From the NCBI RefSeq assembly GCF_004358425.1, contig NZ_CP037948.1, positions 1,364,001 to 1,428,000 on the forward strand: DNA of 64,000 bases, given 5' to 3'. The position numbers were made by a program, and so were the translations under genes. Shown here piece by piece: positions 45,298 through 53,292 of the stretch (positions within the stretch are counted from its first letter, which is position 1; every line of letters begins with the position of its first letter). Below the pieces are notes generated by a model. It was not told where the DNA came from, did not search any database, and worked only from the letters and a program-made list of their open reading frames with translations. The DNA comes from Qipengyuania sediminis. GTDB taxonomy: Bacteria; Pseudomonadota; Alphaproteobacteria; Sphingomonadales; Sphingomonadaceae.

Positions 45298-46404
45298 CTA
45301 GACCGGCATCGTGAAGGCAAAACGGGTCGCGGTCTCGTCCGAGGTCACCTCCACCCGGCCGCCATGGGCCCTGGCGATCTCGCTGACGATGAAGAGGCCC
45401 AGCCCCAGGCCCTGGCGGCTCTCGCGCGCCCCGCCGCGGAAGAAGGGGTGAAAGAGGTTTTCGCGCACCTCCTCGGGAATGGGCGCGCCGCGGTTTGTCA
45501 CCGACAAGGTGAACGCTTCGGGTAGCGAGCGCGCTTCCAGTTCGACCGGATGCCCGGCATCGCCATGCATGATGGCGTTCGACAGCAGGTTGGCCGCAAG
45601 CTGGCCGAGCCGCTGACGGTCACACTTCAGCGGTTCGAGTATATCGATGAGGGCCTCGATCCCGCGCCCCGGCGCGGCCGCGCGGACCTCGGCGACCACC
45701 TGCTCCAGGACGGGGGTGAAGGGCGCGCGATCGTCCGGATCGAGGATCAGCCCGCCCCCCAGCCGCCCGCGCGCGAAATCAAGCACGTCGTCGATCAGCG
45801 CACTGGCGCGGCCGAGGCTCCTCTGCATCTCGCCCAGCACGGTGCGGCCGCGCTCGGACAAGACCTCCTTGCCCAGCATCCTCGCCCCCGCGCCGATCGC
45901 GGCAAGCGGATTGCGCAGGTCGTGCCCGAGCACCGCGATGAACTGTTCGCGCAGCCGCGCGGTCTCCTGCTCGCCCGCCGCCGCCGCTTCGGCCCGGTAG
46001 CGCGCTTCAAGCAGGCTATGCTCGTATTGACGCCGCTCGACCGCCTTGAAGAGAGTGATCCGGGTCATCGCATGGGCGCCCCCGGGAGCCCGCTTCTCGC
46101 GCGCATTCGCGATGACGGGGATTTTCTCGCCACTCGCGCCAAGCAGGTCCAGCGCGATCTCGTCCACATGCCCGCGCAGCCGCAGCATGGGCGCGAGGTG
46201 GGTTTCATAAGCGATCCGCCCGCCGAAGCTGACGATATCGAAGAAGGAACGCCCCGCCAGCTCTCCGGGCGCGCGGCCAAGCCACTGCGAGAGCGTCAGG
46301 TTCAGCCGCGCGATCCGCCCCGAGGGGGTAAGCGAAAGATAGCCACAAGGCGCATCCTCGTAGAGGTCGCTCAGGTCCTCGTCGGCAGGGGGCGGCTCAG
46401 ACAA
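45298..46404 (-). CDS. PAS-domain sensor histidine kinase
   Basis: A 368-residue soluble kinase without membrane helices. A PAS domain (about 10-125; DLYEDAPCGYLSLTPSGRI, WLGRAPGELAGRSFFDIV) is followed by a coiled-coil linker (about 125-155), a HisKA domain with phosphoacceptor His161 in AVLGHDLRNPLAA, and a HATPase_c domain (N-box LAANLLSNAIMHG, G-box GLGLGLFIVSEIARAHGG). It follows the RsbQ-like hydrolase gene with an 8-bp overlap, so the PAS domain may sense a product of that hydrolase. No cognate regulator is adjacent. Confidence 0.9.
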   Translation of the reverse strand: MSEPPPADEDLSDLYEDAPCGYLSLTPSGRIARLNLTLSQWLGRAPGELAGRSFFDIVSFGGRIAYETHLAPMLRLRGHVDEIALDLLGASGEKIPVIANAREKRAPGGAHAMTRITLFKAVERRQYEHSLLEARYRAEAAAAGEQETARLREQFIAVLGHDLRNPLAAIGAGARMLGKEVLSERGRTVLGEMQRSLGRASALIDDVLDFARGRLGGGLILDPDDRAPFTPVLEQVVAEVRAAAPGRGIEALIDILEPLKCDRQRLGQLAANLLSNAIMHGDAGHPVELEARSLPEAFTLSVTNRGAPIPEEVRENLFHPFFRGGARESRQGLGLGLFIVSEIARAHGGRVEVTSDETATRFAFTMPV

Positions 46405-47188
46405 AGGCGCGGATCGCCGCTGTCACTTCGTCCGGTGCGCTGAGATTGGGGCAATGCCCGGTCGCCTCCAGCCGCACATAGCGGCTGCCGGGGATGCGGG
46501 CGTGGACGAATTCGCCGACGCTTTCGGGCGCGATGATGTCCTGCTGGCACTGGAGGACCAGCACGGGAATATCGATCCGCTCAAGATCGGCGCGGTTGTC
46601 GGCGAAGAATGTCGCGCGGGCGAAATCGCGCGCGATGTCGGGATCGGTGGCGCAGAAGCTCGTCGTCAGCCGCTCGCCGAGTTCGGGCCGGTCGGCATTG
46701 CCCATGATCGCGGGGGCCATGGCCGCGGACCAGCCGAGATGGTTGTCGGCAAGGAATTCGAGCAGCTCCTCGATCTGCGCTTCGGAAAAGCCGCCGACAT
46801 AGCCGGCCTCTGCATCATCGATATAGCGGGGCGAAGGGCCGACCATCACCAGCCTGGAAAACAGGCCGGGTGCCTGCAGGGCCGCCAGCGCGCCGATCAT
46901 GGCGCTCACCGAATGGCCGACGAATATCGCGCCCTCCAGCCCCAGTTCGCGCCCTATCTCGACGACATCGGAGGCATAGCCATCGAGGCTGGCATATTTC
47001 CGCGCATCATAGGCGGAGAGATCGGACCGGCCCGCGCCGACATAGTCGAAGAGGACAGTGCGGAACTCGCCTTCGAACGCACGGGCTACATCGCGCCACA
47101 TCGGCTGATCGCAACCGAACCCATGCGCGAACATCATGGTGCGCGCGCCCGTTCCCGAAACGGTGACATTGTTCCGTGCGAGCACCAT
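46397..47188 (-). CDS. RsbQ/KAI2-like alpha/beta hydrolase
   Basis: A 263-residue alpha/beta hydrolase closely resembling Bacillus RsbQ and the plant receptors KAI2/D14. It has the FAHGFGCDQPMW oxyanion block and the catalytic triad Ser93 (VGHSVSAM), Asp217 (CQQDIIAP) and His245 (ATGHCPNL), at nearly the same spacing as RsbQ. RsbQ is needed to activate a PAS-domain phosphatase in the SigB pathway. Here its partner by position is a PAS histidine kinase. The small-molecule substrate is unknown. Confidence 0.87.
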   Translation of the reverse strand: MVLARNNVTVSGTGARTMMFAHGFGCDQPMWRDVARAFEGEFRTVLFDYVGAGRSDLSAYDARKYASLDGYASDVVEIGRELGLEGAIFVGHSVSAMIGALAALQAPGLFSRLVMVGPSPRYIDDAEAGYVGGFSEAQIEELLEFLADNHLGWSAAMAPAIMGNADRPELGERLTTSFCATDPDIARDFARATFFADNRADLERIDIPVLVLQCQQDIIAPESVGEFVHARIPGSRYVRLEATGHCPNLSAPDEVTAAIRAFV

Positions 47189-47251
47189 GCTAAGCCCCTA
47201 TCAGATCGCCATGCCCATGCCTATGGCTGCGGCGACCGGGGGGGGAGCCAC

Positions 47252-48892
47252 GTGAATAAGGCAGGGATTTCGCAGCGCAAATCGGCCTTCCTGTGGCTCG
47301 CCATGCTGGCCGCGGTGGTGACCGCCGCGAACCTGTGGAAGCCCTATCATCTCGACGACACCGCGCATCTCCTGATCGCGCAGTGGATCGCTGAAAATCC
47401 GCTGCGGCCAATGAGCGGGATCTTGAACTGGATCGGTGTCGACGAACCGATCCATCGCACCAATCAGCCGCACCTGTTCTTCTACCTCATGGCCGGCTGG
47501 GGCCGGCTGTTCGGGTGGAGCGAGCCCGCGCAGCACGCGCTGCTGGCGCTGTTCAGCATCGCCTGCATCGCGCTCACCTACCGCCTGGCCCGTGGCCTGG
47601 TGCCCGAACACGCGCTGTGGGTGACGGCGCTGGTGGTGCTGAGCCCCGCCTTCGTCGTCAGCCAGAACATGATGGTCGACGTGCCGCTGCTGGCCTGCTG
47701 GCTGTGGTTCTTCGCGGCGCTCATGGGGCCGGCATCGCGACGTTCCGGCATCGGACCCTACCTTTCGGCGGCCCTGGCGGCGAGCTGCGCGGTGCTGATC
47801 AAATACAGCAGCCTGGCGCTGCTGCCGATCCTCGCCTTCGTCATCCTGTGGGACCGGCGCTGGCGCGCGCTGCCGGTCGTGCTGCTGCCCGTGGCGGTGC
47901 TGGGGGCGTGGAGCGTTTTCAACCTTGCCGATTACGGCGGCGTGCACATTCTGCAGCGCGGCGGCGGGTCCTCCGATCTGCTGCGGCCGGCCAAGTTCGC
48001 GATTGCCTGGGTGCTGATCCTCGGCGGGGTCACGCCGTTGGGGCTGGCGTGGGCGGCATCCCACCCACGCTTCCGCCGGATCGGCGTGCTCGCAGCTAGC
48101 CTCGCCGCGACCGCGCTCGCCGCGGTGGCCGCACTGGTGGCGCTATCCCTCTTGTCCGACGAGGCGGCGGACCTGTTCCTGTGGGGCCTGTTCGCGGTCA
48201 ACGGATCGCTCGGCCTTGCCGCGGTGGTGGCGGGGGCGCTGGCTGTCCTGCCCGGTTTACGCACGCGCATCGGGGACCAGGGCGATACCCGGGACCGGCT
48301 CATCCTGCTGCTATGGATCGCGGGCGGGGCAGGCTTCTATATTCTCCTCGCGCCCTTCTCTGCGGTGCGCCACCTGTTGACCGTGCTCCCGGCGATCGTG
48401 CTTCTCGCCTGCCTGGGGATGCGGGCGGGTCTCGGGCCGCGGACCAAGCGCGCCGCACTCGCCGCCTCGGCTCTGCTGTCGGCGGGGATCGCCACGGCGG
48501 ACTTCCGCTTCGCGTGGTTCTACAAGACGCAGGCCGCGCGCATCGCCGCCGACCTCCAAGCCTCCGGCCTCGCGCAGGATCGCACGATCTGGACCAGCGG
48601 CCATTGGGGCTGGCAATGGTATGCGAACCAGGCGGGCTTCCGCCAGATCGATTACCGCACCTCGCGCCCGCAGCCTGGCGATCTCTTCATCGAAGCGGTG
48701 GGCGTCGACCGGCAGTTTCCAAAGGACCGGCTCGCTCTCGAACCGCTCCGCTCGGTGGTGCAAAGCTCCAGCCGCGCCAGTTTGTTCTGCACCGCGCGCC
48801 CGATCCGCTTCTATCTCTCGGGCAGCCGCTACGGCCCCTGGTCGCTCAGCATGGACTGCCGGCAGCGGATCGACATCTACCGGGTCCGCTGA
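47252..48892 (+). CDS. Membrane glycosyltransferase (PMT/ArnT-like, GT39/GT83 type)
   Basis: A 546-residue protein with about 11 membrane helices, starting at GTG 47252 after a strong GGGGGGAG site. The first periplasmic loop has the paired acidic residues of this superfamily (PYHLDDTAHLLIAQWI) and a late HLFFYL block; MMVDVPLLACWLWFFAAL is also typical. Such enzymes move a sugar from a polyprenyl-phosphate donor to a lipid, protein or glycan in the periplasm. The very long frame upstream to 46454 is antisense to the RsbQ-like gene and is not coding. Confidence 0.85.
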   Translation: MNKAGISQRKSAFLWLAMLAAVVTAANLWKPYHLDDTAHLLIAQWIAENPLRPMSGILNWIGVDEPIHRTNQPHLFFYLMAGWGRLFGWSEPAQHALLALFSIACIALTYRLARGLVPEHALWVTALVVLSPAFVVSQNMMVDVPLLACWLWFFAALMGPASRRSGIGPYLSAALAASCAVLIKYSSLALLPILAFVILWDRRWRALPVVLLPVAVLGAWSVFNLADYGGVHILQRGGGSSDLLRPAKFAIAWVLILGGVTPLGLAWAASHPRFRRIGVLAASLAATALAAVAALVALSLLSDEAADLFLWGLFAVNGSLGLAAVVAGALAVLPGLRTRIGDQGDTRDRLILLLWIAGGAGFYILLAPFSAVRHLLTVLPAIVLLACLGMRAGLGPRTKRAALAASALLSAGIATADFRFAWFYKTQAARIAADLQASGLAQDRTIWTSGHWGWQWYANQAGFRQIDYRTSRPQPGDLFIEAVGVDRQFPKDRLALEPLRSVVQSSSRASLFCTARPIRFYLSGSRYGPWSLSMDCRQRIDIYRVR

Positions 48893-48902
48893 AGGCGCGG
48901 GC

Positions 48903-50066
48903 CTACATGCTGCGCGCGATCAGCATCTTCATGATCTCGTTGCTGCCGCCGAAGATGCGGGTGATGCGGCTGTCGCGGAACATCTTCGCGATCGGGTATT
49001 CGTTGATATAGCCCCAGCCGCCGTGGAGCTGGAGGCATTTGTCGACCACCTCCCCCTGCAGCTCGGTCAGCCAGTATTTGGCGATCGAGGCGGTGGTCAC
49101 GTCCAATTCGCTGCGCAGCAGCTTGGCGATGCAATCGTTGAGGAACACCTTGGCCGCGGTGCCGCGCGCTTTCAGATCGGCGAGCACGAACTGCGTGTTC
49201 TGGAAGTCCCAGATCGTCTGCCCGAAGGCCTTGCGCCCCTTCACATATTCGACAGTGGTATCGAGCGCCTTTTCGATCGTGCTCATCGCGCCGACCGCGA
49301 TCACCAGCCGCTCCTGCGGCAGCTCCCCCATGAGCTGGTAGAAGCCCCGCCCCTCCTCGCCGCCGAGAACATTGTCGGCGGGCACGAACACATCGTCGAA
49401 GAACAGCTCGCTGGTATCGGCGGCGTCCTGGCCCACCTTGTCGAGCTGCTTGCCGCGGCGGAAGCCTTCCGCGCCATCGGTCTCCAGGCAGATGAGGCTG
49501 ATGCCCTTGGCGCGCTGCGTCGGGTCGGTCTTGGCAACAACGACCACGAAATTGGCGAGCTGGCCGCTCGATATGAAGGTCTTGGCGCCGTTCAGCCGAT
49601 AGCCGTTGCCGTCGCGCACCGCGCTGGTGGTGATGGACTGAAGGTCACTGCCCACGCCGGGCTCGGTCATGGCGATGGCGCTGATGAGCTCGCCGGTAAC
49701 AAGGCGGGGCAGCCAGCGGCGCTTCTGCTCCTCGGTCCCGTGGCGGACGATGTAGGGCAGGATGATCACGTTGTGCAAGGACGCCGCAAAACCGTCGACG
49801 CCCTTCTCCGCCTGCTGGTCGAGCACCACCAGATCATGGCGAAAGTCGCCGCCATGGCCGCCGTATTCCTCCGGCACCGTCATGCCGAGGAGGCCCGCCT
49901 GCCCCGCCTCTTCCCAGAAGGCGCGCTCGACCATCCCGTCCTCGCGCCATTTCGCGACGCGCTTCTCGGGCGCGTGCTGTTCGAAGAACTTGCCGACCGC
50001 ATCGCGGAACACCGCGATCTCCTCGTCGGCCATGAAGGCGGGATCGGGAACGTTGATGACGGGCAT
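48903..50066 (-). CDS. Acyl-CoA dehydrogenase
   Basis: A 387-residue FAD-dependent dehydrogenase with the normal three-part fold: an N-terminal helical domain, a beta domain with AIAMTEPGVGSDLQSI and FISSGQLANFVVV, and a C-terminal helical domain with RKAFGQTIWDFQN, LQLHGGWGY and IFGGSNEIMK. In the last block E of SNEIM is at the usual catalytic-base region. GGAGAGGA precedes the ATG at 50066. It is the second gene after the crotonase and likely dehydrogenates a medium-chain or branched acyl-CoA. Confidence 0.92.
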   Translation of the reverse strand: MPVINVPDPAFMADEEIAVFRDAVGKFFEQHAPEKRVAKWREDGMVERAFWEEAGQAGLLGMTVPEEYGGHGGDFRHDLVVLDQQAEKGVDGFAASLHNVIILPYIVRHGTEEQKRRWLPRLVTGELISAIAMTEPGVGSDLQSITTSAVRDGNGYRLNGAKTFISSGQLANFVVVVAKTDPTQRAKGISLICLETDGAEGFRRGKQLDKVGQDAADTSELFFDDVFVPADNVLGGEEGRGFYQLMGELPQERLVIAVGAMSTIEKALDTTVEYVKGRKAFGQTIWDFQNTQFVLADLKARGTAAKVFLNDCIAKLLRSELDVTTASIAKYWLTELQGEVVDKCLQLHGGWGYINEYPIAKMFRDSRITRIFGGSNEIMKMLIARSM

Positions 50067-50131
50067 TTGCTATCCTCTCCAAGCACTACAGCCAGCGTGG
50101 CGCCTGATGCTTCGGCTGCGCAACGCCTCAC

Positions 50132-50893
50132 CTATTTCCCGGTCCAGTTCGGCTTGCGCTTCTCGGCGAAGGCGAGCGAGCCTTCGCGCGCGTCCTGGCT
50201 CATGAACACCGGGCCGATCAGCTGGGCCTGGCGGTCGTAGCGCTCCTCCATCGACCAGCCGCGGCTTTCGCGCATGATCTGCTTGGAGACGCGCACCGCC
50301 AGCGGGCCGTTTTCCGCGATCCGCGCGGCGAGCTCCAGCGCGCCCTCGAGCGCCGGGCCATCGACCACGCGGTTGATGAGGCCGAGCTGATAGGCGCGTT
50401 CCGCATCGATGAAGTCGCCGGTCAGCGCCAGCTCCATCGCGATACGCTCCGGGATCTGGTCGGGCAGCATCATCACGCCCCCGGCGGCGGCGACAAGGCC
50501 GCGCTTGGCTTCGGGGATGCCGAACTTGGCCTGCGCGTTCGCCACCACGAGGTCGCAGGCGATCATCAGCTCCAGCCCGCCGGCGAGCGCATAGCCCTCG
50601 ACCGCCGCGATCAGCGGCTTGGCCGGAGGCTTCTGCACCACGCCGCCAAACCCCCGCCCTTCGACGCTGGGGCTCTCCCCGCGCAGGAAGCCTTTCAAAT
50701 CCATGCCCGAACAGAAGGTCCCGCCCGCGCCGGTAAGGATGCCGACCCGCAGCGCGTCCTCCGCATCGAGCCGGTCCATCGCCGCCGCAATGCCCTCGGC
50801 GGCCGCCTTGGACATCGCGTTCTTGGCCTCGGGCCGGTTGATGGTGACGATCAGCACGCCGTCACGAACTTCGCTCAGGACTTCTTCCACCAT
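50132..50893 (-). CDS. Enoyl-CoA hydratase/isomerase (crotonase family)
   Basis: A 253-residue crotonase-fold protein. The oxyanion-hole blocks are CSGMDLKGF and ALAGGLELMIACDLVVA, with a catalytic Glu at IPEAKRGLV (about residue 130). It probably hydrates an enoyl-CoA made by the acyl-CoA dehydrogenase encoded 65 bp downstream. A palindromic operator nearly identical to one in front of the thiolase gene lies 54 bp upstream of the ATG. Confidence 0.9.
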   Translation of the reverse strand: MVEEVLSEVRDGVLIVTINRPEAKNAMSKAAAEGIAAAMDRLDAEDALRVGILTGAGGTFCSGMDLKGFLRGESPSVEGRGFGGVVQKPPAKPLIAAVEGYALAGGLELMIACDLVVANAQAKFGIPEAKRGLVAAAGGVMMLPDQIPERIAMELALTGDFIDAERAYQLGLINRVVDGPALEGALELAARIAENGPLAVRVSKQIMRESRGWSMEERYDRQAQLIGPVFMSQDAREGSLAFAEKRKPNWTGK

Positions 50894-50946
50894 CCTCGCC
50901 GACTCCCGTTGCAGATCGAAACGTTAGCCTTCAGGCATGGGGCAAG

Positions 50947-50964
50947 GTTTCCGCTTACGTCAAC
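50947..50964. promoter_or_regulatory. LiuR-like palindromic operator upstream of the crotonase operon
   Basis: On the minus strand the site reads GTTGACGTAAGCGGAAAC, matching 16 of 18 positions of the site before the thiolase gene (53243-53260). It stands 54 bp upstream of the crotonase ATG, a sensible operator position. The TTTACG-N4-CGTAAA pattern resembles operators of the MerR-family fatty-acid/branched-chain regulator LiuR (from memory). Confidence 0.55.
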
Positions 50965-50986
50965 CCGAATGTCGAAGGGTCGCTCT

Positions 50987-51790
50987 TCACCCGTATTTGC
51001 GCTGGTTACGGCCATAGAACGAACCCGGGTGGAAGCGGTCGTGCTTGTCGAGCCCTTCGACCCGCCAGATCTCGTTCCAAAGATGCACCGCGCGCGTGCC
51101 GGAGCGGACATAAGCGGCGTGGAACCCGGGCACGAGGGCCTGCTTCAGCCGGTGATAGGCGAGCTTGGCCTTGTCCTTCACGAAACCTGCGTTGCTCTTG
51201 TAGACCAGCCGGTCCATCATGAAGTGCGGATAGGGGCAGAACTCGTACCAGGGCGCGACATTGGCTTCGGCGCGGAAATGCGCGATCATCTCGTTCATCA
51301 GCATCGGGCCGAGGCTGGTGTATTGAAGTTCGCCCCCCGCGGCCAGCATCGCCGCGCTGCGGTCCTTCAGCCAGCCGATGCGTTCGTCGCCCGGGCGGCA
51401 CCAGATCGCGCCGACATTGGCATATTGCCCCGCCTCGCGCCCCTCCCATTGGCTCGAGATACGCAGATCCGCGGGTTCGGGCAGCAGCCGGATCGCAAGA
51501 TGATCGGTATCGAACCACCACCCACCTTTCTGGTGGAGGAGGTTGTACCGGAAGCGATCCGCGAAGGGGGCGAAGCTGCCGCCCCTGGCGCCAGCACCGC
51601 GGAAGATATCGCTTTCAGGCAGGATTTCCCGCGCGTCCTTGATGGTTACGCCCGCCGGCACGGCATCGAGTGCGGCATAGGCATAGAGATGGACCGTGTA
51701 GCCCGTCTCCACGAAGGAACGCAGGCACATCGCTTCGAGCGGGGCGAGGCCCGGCCCGACCCAAAGGAACTGCGCGATCTGTGTGCCCAT
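50987..51790 (-). CDS. Glycosyltransferase with DXD motif (capsular/GT32-like)
   Basis: A 267-residue enzyme of the sugar-binding-region DXD type related to GT32 and capsular transferases. QFLWVGPGLAPLEAMCLRSFVETGY opens the nucleotide-binding half; GGWWFDTDHLAI contains the metal-binding DTD (94-96). The ATG at 51790 follows GGGGGAT; a GTG at 51811 overlapping the flippase stop as GTGA is an alternative. It forms a two-gene unit with the flippase and probably adds a sugar to a surface glycan. Confidence 0.82.
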   Translation of the reverse strand: MGTQIAQFLWVGPGLAPLEAMCLRSFVETGYTVHLYAYAALDAVPAGVTIKDAREILPESDIFRGAGARGGSFAPFADRFRYNLLHQKGGWWFDTDHLAIRLLPEPADLRISSQWEGREAGQYANVGAIWCRPGDERIGWLKDRSAAMLAAGGELQYTSLGPMLMNEMIAHFRAEANVAPWYEFCPYPHFMMDRLVYKSNAGFVKDKAKLAYHRLKQALVPGFHAAYVRSGTRAVHLWNEIWRVEGLDKHDRFHPGSFYGRNQRKYG

Positions 51791-51807
51791 AGCCGTCGAT
51801 CCCCCGT

Positions 51808-53199
51808 TCACGCCGGATAGATGGCGAAGGGGGGCAGCGTAAACAGTGCGGGTACCACGGCGCTCGCCAGCGCATAAAGCGCCAGGCCCGATCCGATCAG
51901 CAGGGCAGTCGCGAGCGCGTCCTGGCCGACAAAGACCAGCCGCTCGCGCGCGAGCGCGATGTTCAGTGCGGCATAGCGCACCATCTCAGCGGCCACGGCG
52001 GCCGCAGCCGCGCCCACGATGCCCGCGCTCTCGATACCAAGGGGCAGCAGCGCGACCAGCGCGGCCAGCTTGGCGAGATGGCCGATCATGCTCAGCTGCG
52101 GCTTCGCCACGCCCAATGCGAAACTGTCGGCCATGGAATTGAGGATGGCGAGCCAGGTCGCGAGCGCGATCCAGGGCAGGACCGGCGCCGCACTCCAATA
52201 GCGCGCATCGTAAAGGATGCGGATGATCGGCTCGGCAAAGGCGATCAGCAGCGCAAGCGCGGCAAGCATCAGCAGCACGAACTGCGCCCGGCGCTTGGTA
52301 ACCCGGGCCCTCAGGGCCTCGCCCCGCACGTCAGCGGCGGCGACTTTGGGAAAGACGATGGTGTTCGCCATGCGGCTGCCGAATTGTGCGACAGCATCGC
52401 CCAGCGCGCGCGCGACGCCGTAGATGCCCAGCATCGCCAGCGCATCGAGCTTCCCCAGCATCAGCCGGTCCATATAGGTCGAAAGGAAGAAAACGATCGA
52501 GGAGAGGAAGATCCACTTCCCGAAAGAGAACAGCTCCCGGAACGCTGCGCGGTCGAGCAGCGGGCGGCAGCGGACATCGGGGAGGATGAGATAGGAGGCG
52601 GCCGCCTGGACCAACGCCCCGAGCAACTGCCCGATGATAAGCCCCCAGATGGTGGGCGAGACCAGCACCGCGGCGATGGTCAGCGCCGCTTGCGCGAGCG
52701 CGCTGCCGATCTCGTAGGCCGCGATCCGCTTGGTGCGCAGCTCCTTGGTGGCGATCGCGGGGGCGATCGAATGCGCGCCCGCTATCAGCAGGAACAGCGC
52801 CAGCGTCGGTAGCACGTCGCGTAAGGCAGGATCGTCGTAGATCGAGCCGAACAGCGGCAGCAGCGCGAGCGCCAGAACCGCCAGCAGCACCCCGCGCAGG
52901 AACTGCATCGTCCAGGCGGTGCGATAGAGCACCGGGTCGCGCGTGCGCTGACTGGCAACGACGCTGGTACCGATGCCCAGATCGGAGAAGAGTTCCATCC
53001 CGATCCTGAGCGAGACCAGCAGCACCGAAATGCCGAACAGCTCGGGCGCGAGCAGGCGGGTGAGGATAACCGTGGAGGCGAAGCGGATGATTTGGGTGGT
53101 GCCGTATCCGAAGGTCGTCCACCCGGCCTGCATCAGCAGCCCGCGCGGCACATGCAGCCCCGCGAGCAAACGGTCGAACTGTGGGATAGGGCGAACCAT
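51808..53199 (-). CDS. Polysaccharide flippase (MOP/Wzx-like, PST type)
   Basis: A 463-residue membrane protein with about 12 to 14 helices and the usual N-terminus (GLLMQAGWTTFGYGTTQIIRFASTVILTRLLAPELFG), followed by ELFSDLGIGTSVV, typical of Wzx/RfbX-like exporters. It is the second flippase in the window (the other is at 40003-41406). Its product and the following glycosyltransferase likely serve the polysaccharide cluster to the right. Confidence 0.87.
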   Translation of the reverse strand: MVRPIPQFDRLLAGLHVPRGLLMQAGWTTFGYGTTQIIRFASTVILTRLLAPELFGISVLLVSLRIGMELFSDLGIGTSVVASQRTRDPVLYRTAWTMQFLRGVLLAVLALALLPLFGSIYDDPALRDVLPTLALFLLIAGAHSIAPAIATKELRTKRIAAYEIGSALAQAALTIAAVLVSPTIWGLIIGQLLGALVQAAASYLILPDVRCRPLLDRAAFRELFSFGKWIFLSSIVFFLSTYMDRLMLGKLDALAMLGIYGVARALGDAVAQFGSRMANTIVFPKVAAADVRGEALRARVTKRRAQFVLLMLAALALLIAFAEPIIRILYDARYWSAAPVLPWIALATWLAILNSMADSFALGVAKPQLSMIGHLAKLAALVALLPLGIESAGIVGAAAAAVAAEMVRYAALNIALARERLVFVGQDALATALLIGSGLALYALASAVVPALFTLPPFAIYPA

Positions 53200-53242
53200 G
53201 GGCGAGGCGCGCCCATGATGGCTTGTGAGCGGTCCGGCAAGC

Positions 53243-53260
53243 GTTTACGTAAGCGTAAAC
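53243..53260. promoter_or_regulatory. LiuR-like palindromic operator upstream of the thiolase gene
   Basis: A perfect palindrome, GTTTACG (53243-53249), TAAG, CGTAAAC (53254-53260), 33 bp before the thiolase ATG and in the gap to the divergent flippase. The near-identical site upstream of the crotonase operon makes a shared regulator of acyl-CoA catabolism likely. No MerR or TetR gene is in the window. Confidence 0.6.
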
Positions 53261-53292
53261 CTGCCCCTGCCCCTTGCGAGGACACCCCCGCC

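Noticed and set aside
46454-47251. N-terminal extension of the membrane glycosyltransferase frame
   Set aside because: It is antisense to the RsbQ-like hydrolase. A strong ribosome site marks the GTG at 47252 as the start.
53245-53258. Origin-type or CRP-type palindrome
   Set aside because: The matching site at the crotonase operon and the arm sequence TTTACG/CGTAAA fit an acyl-CoA regulator better.
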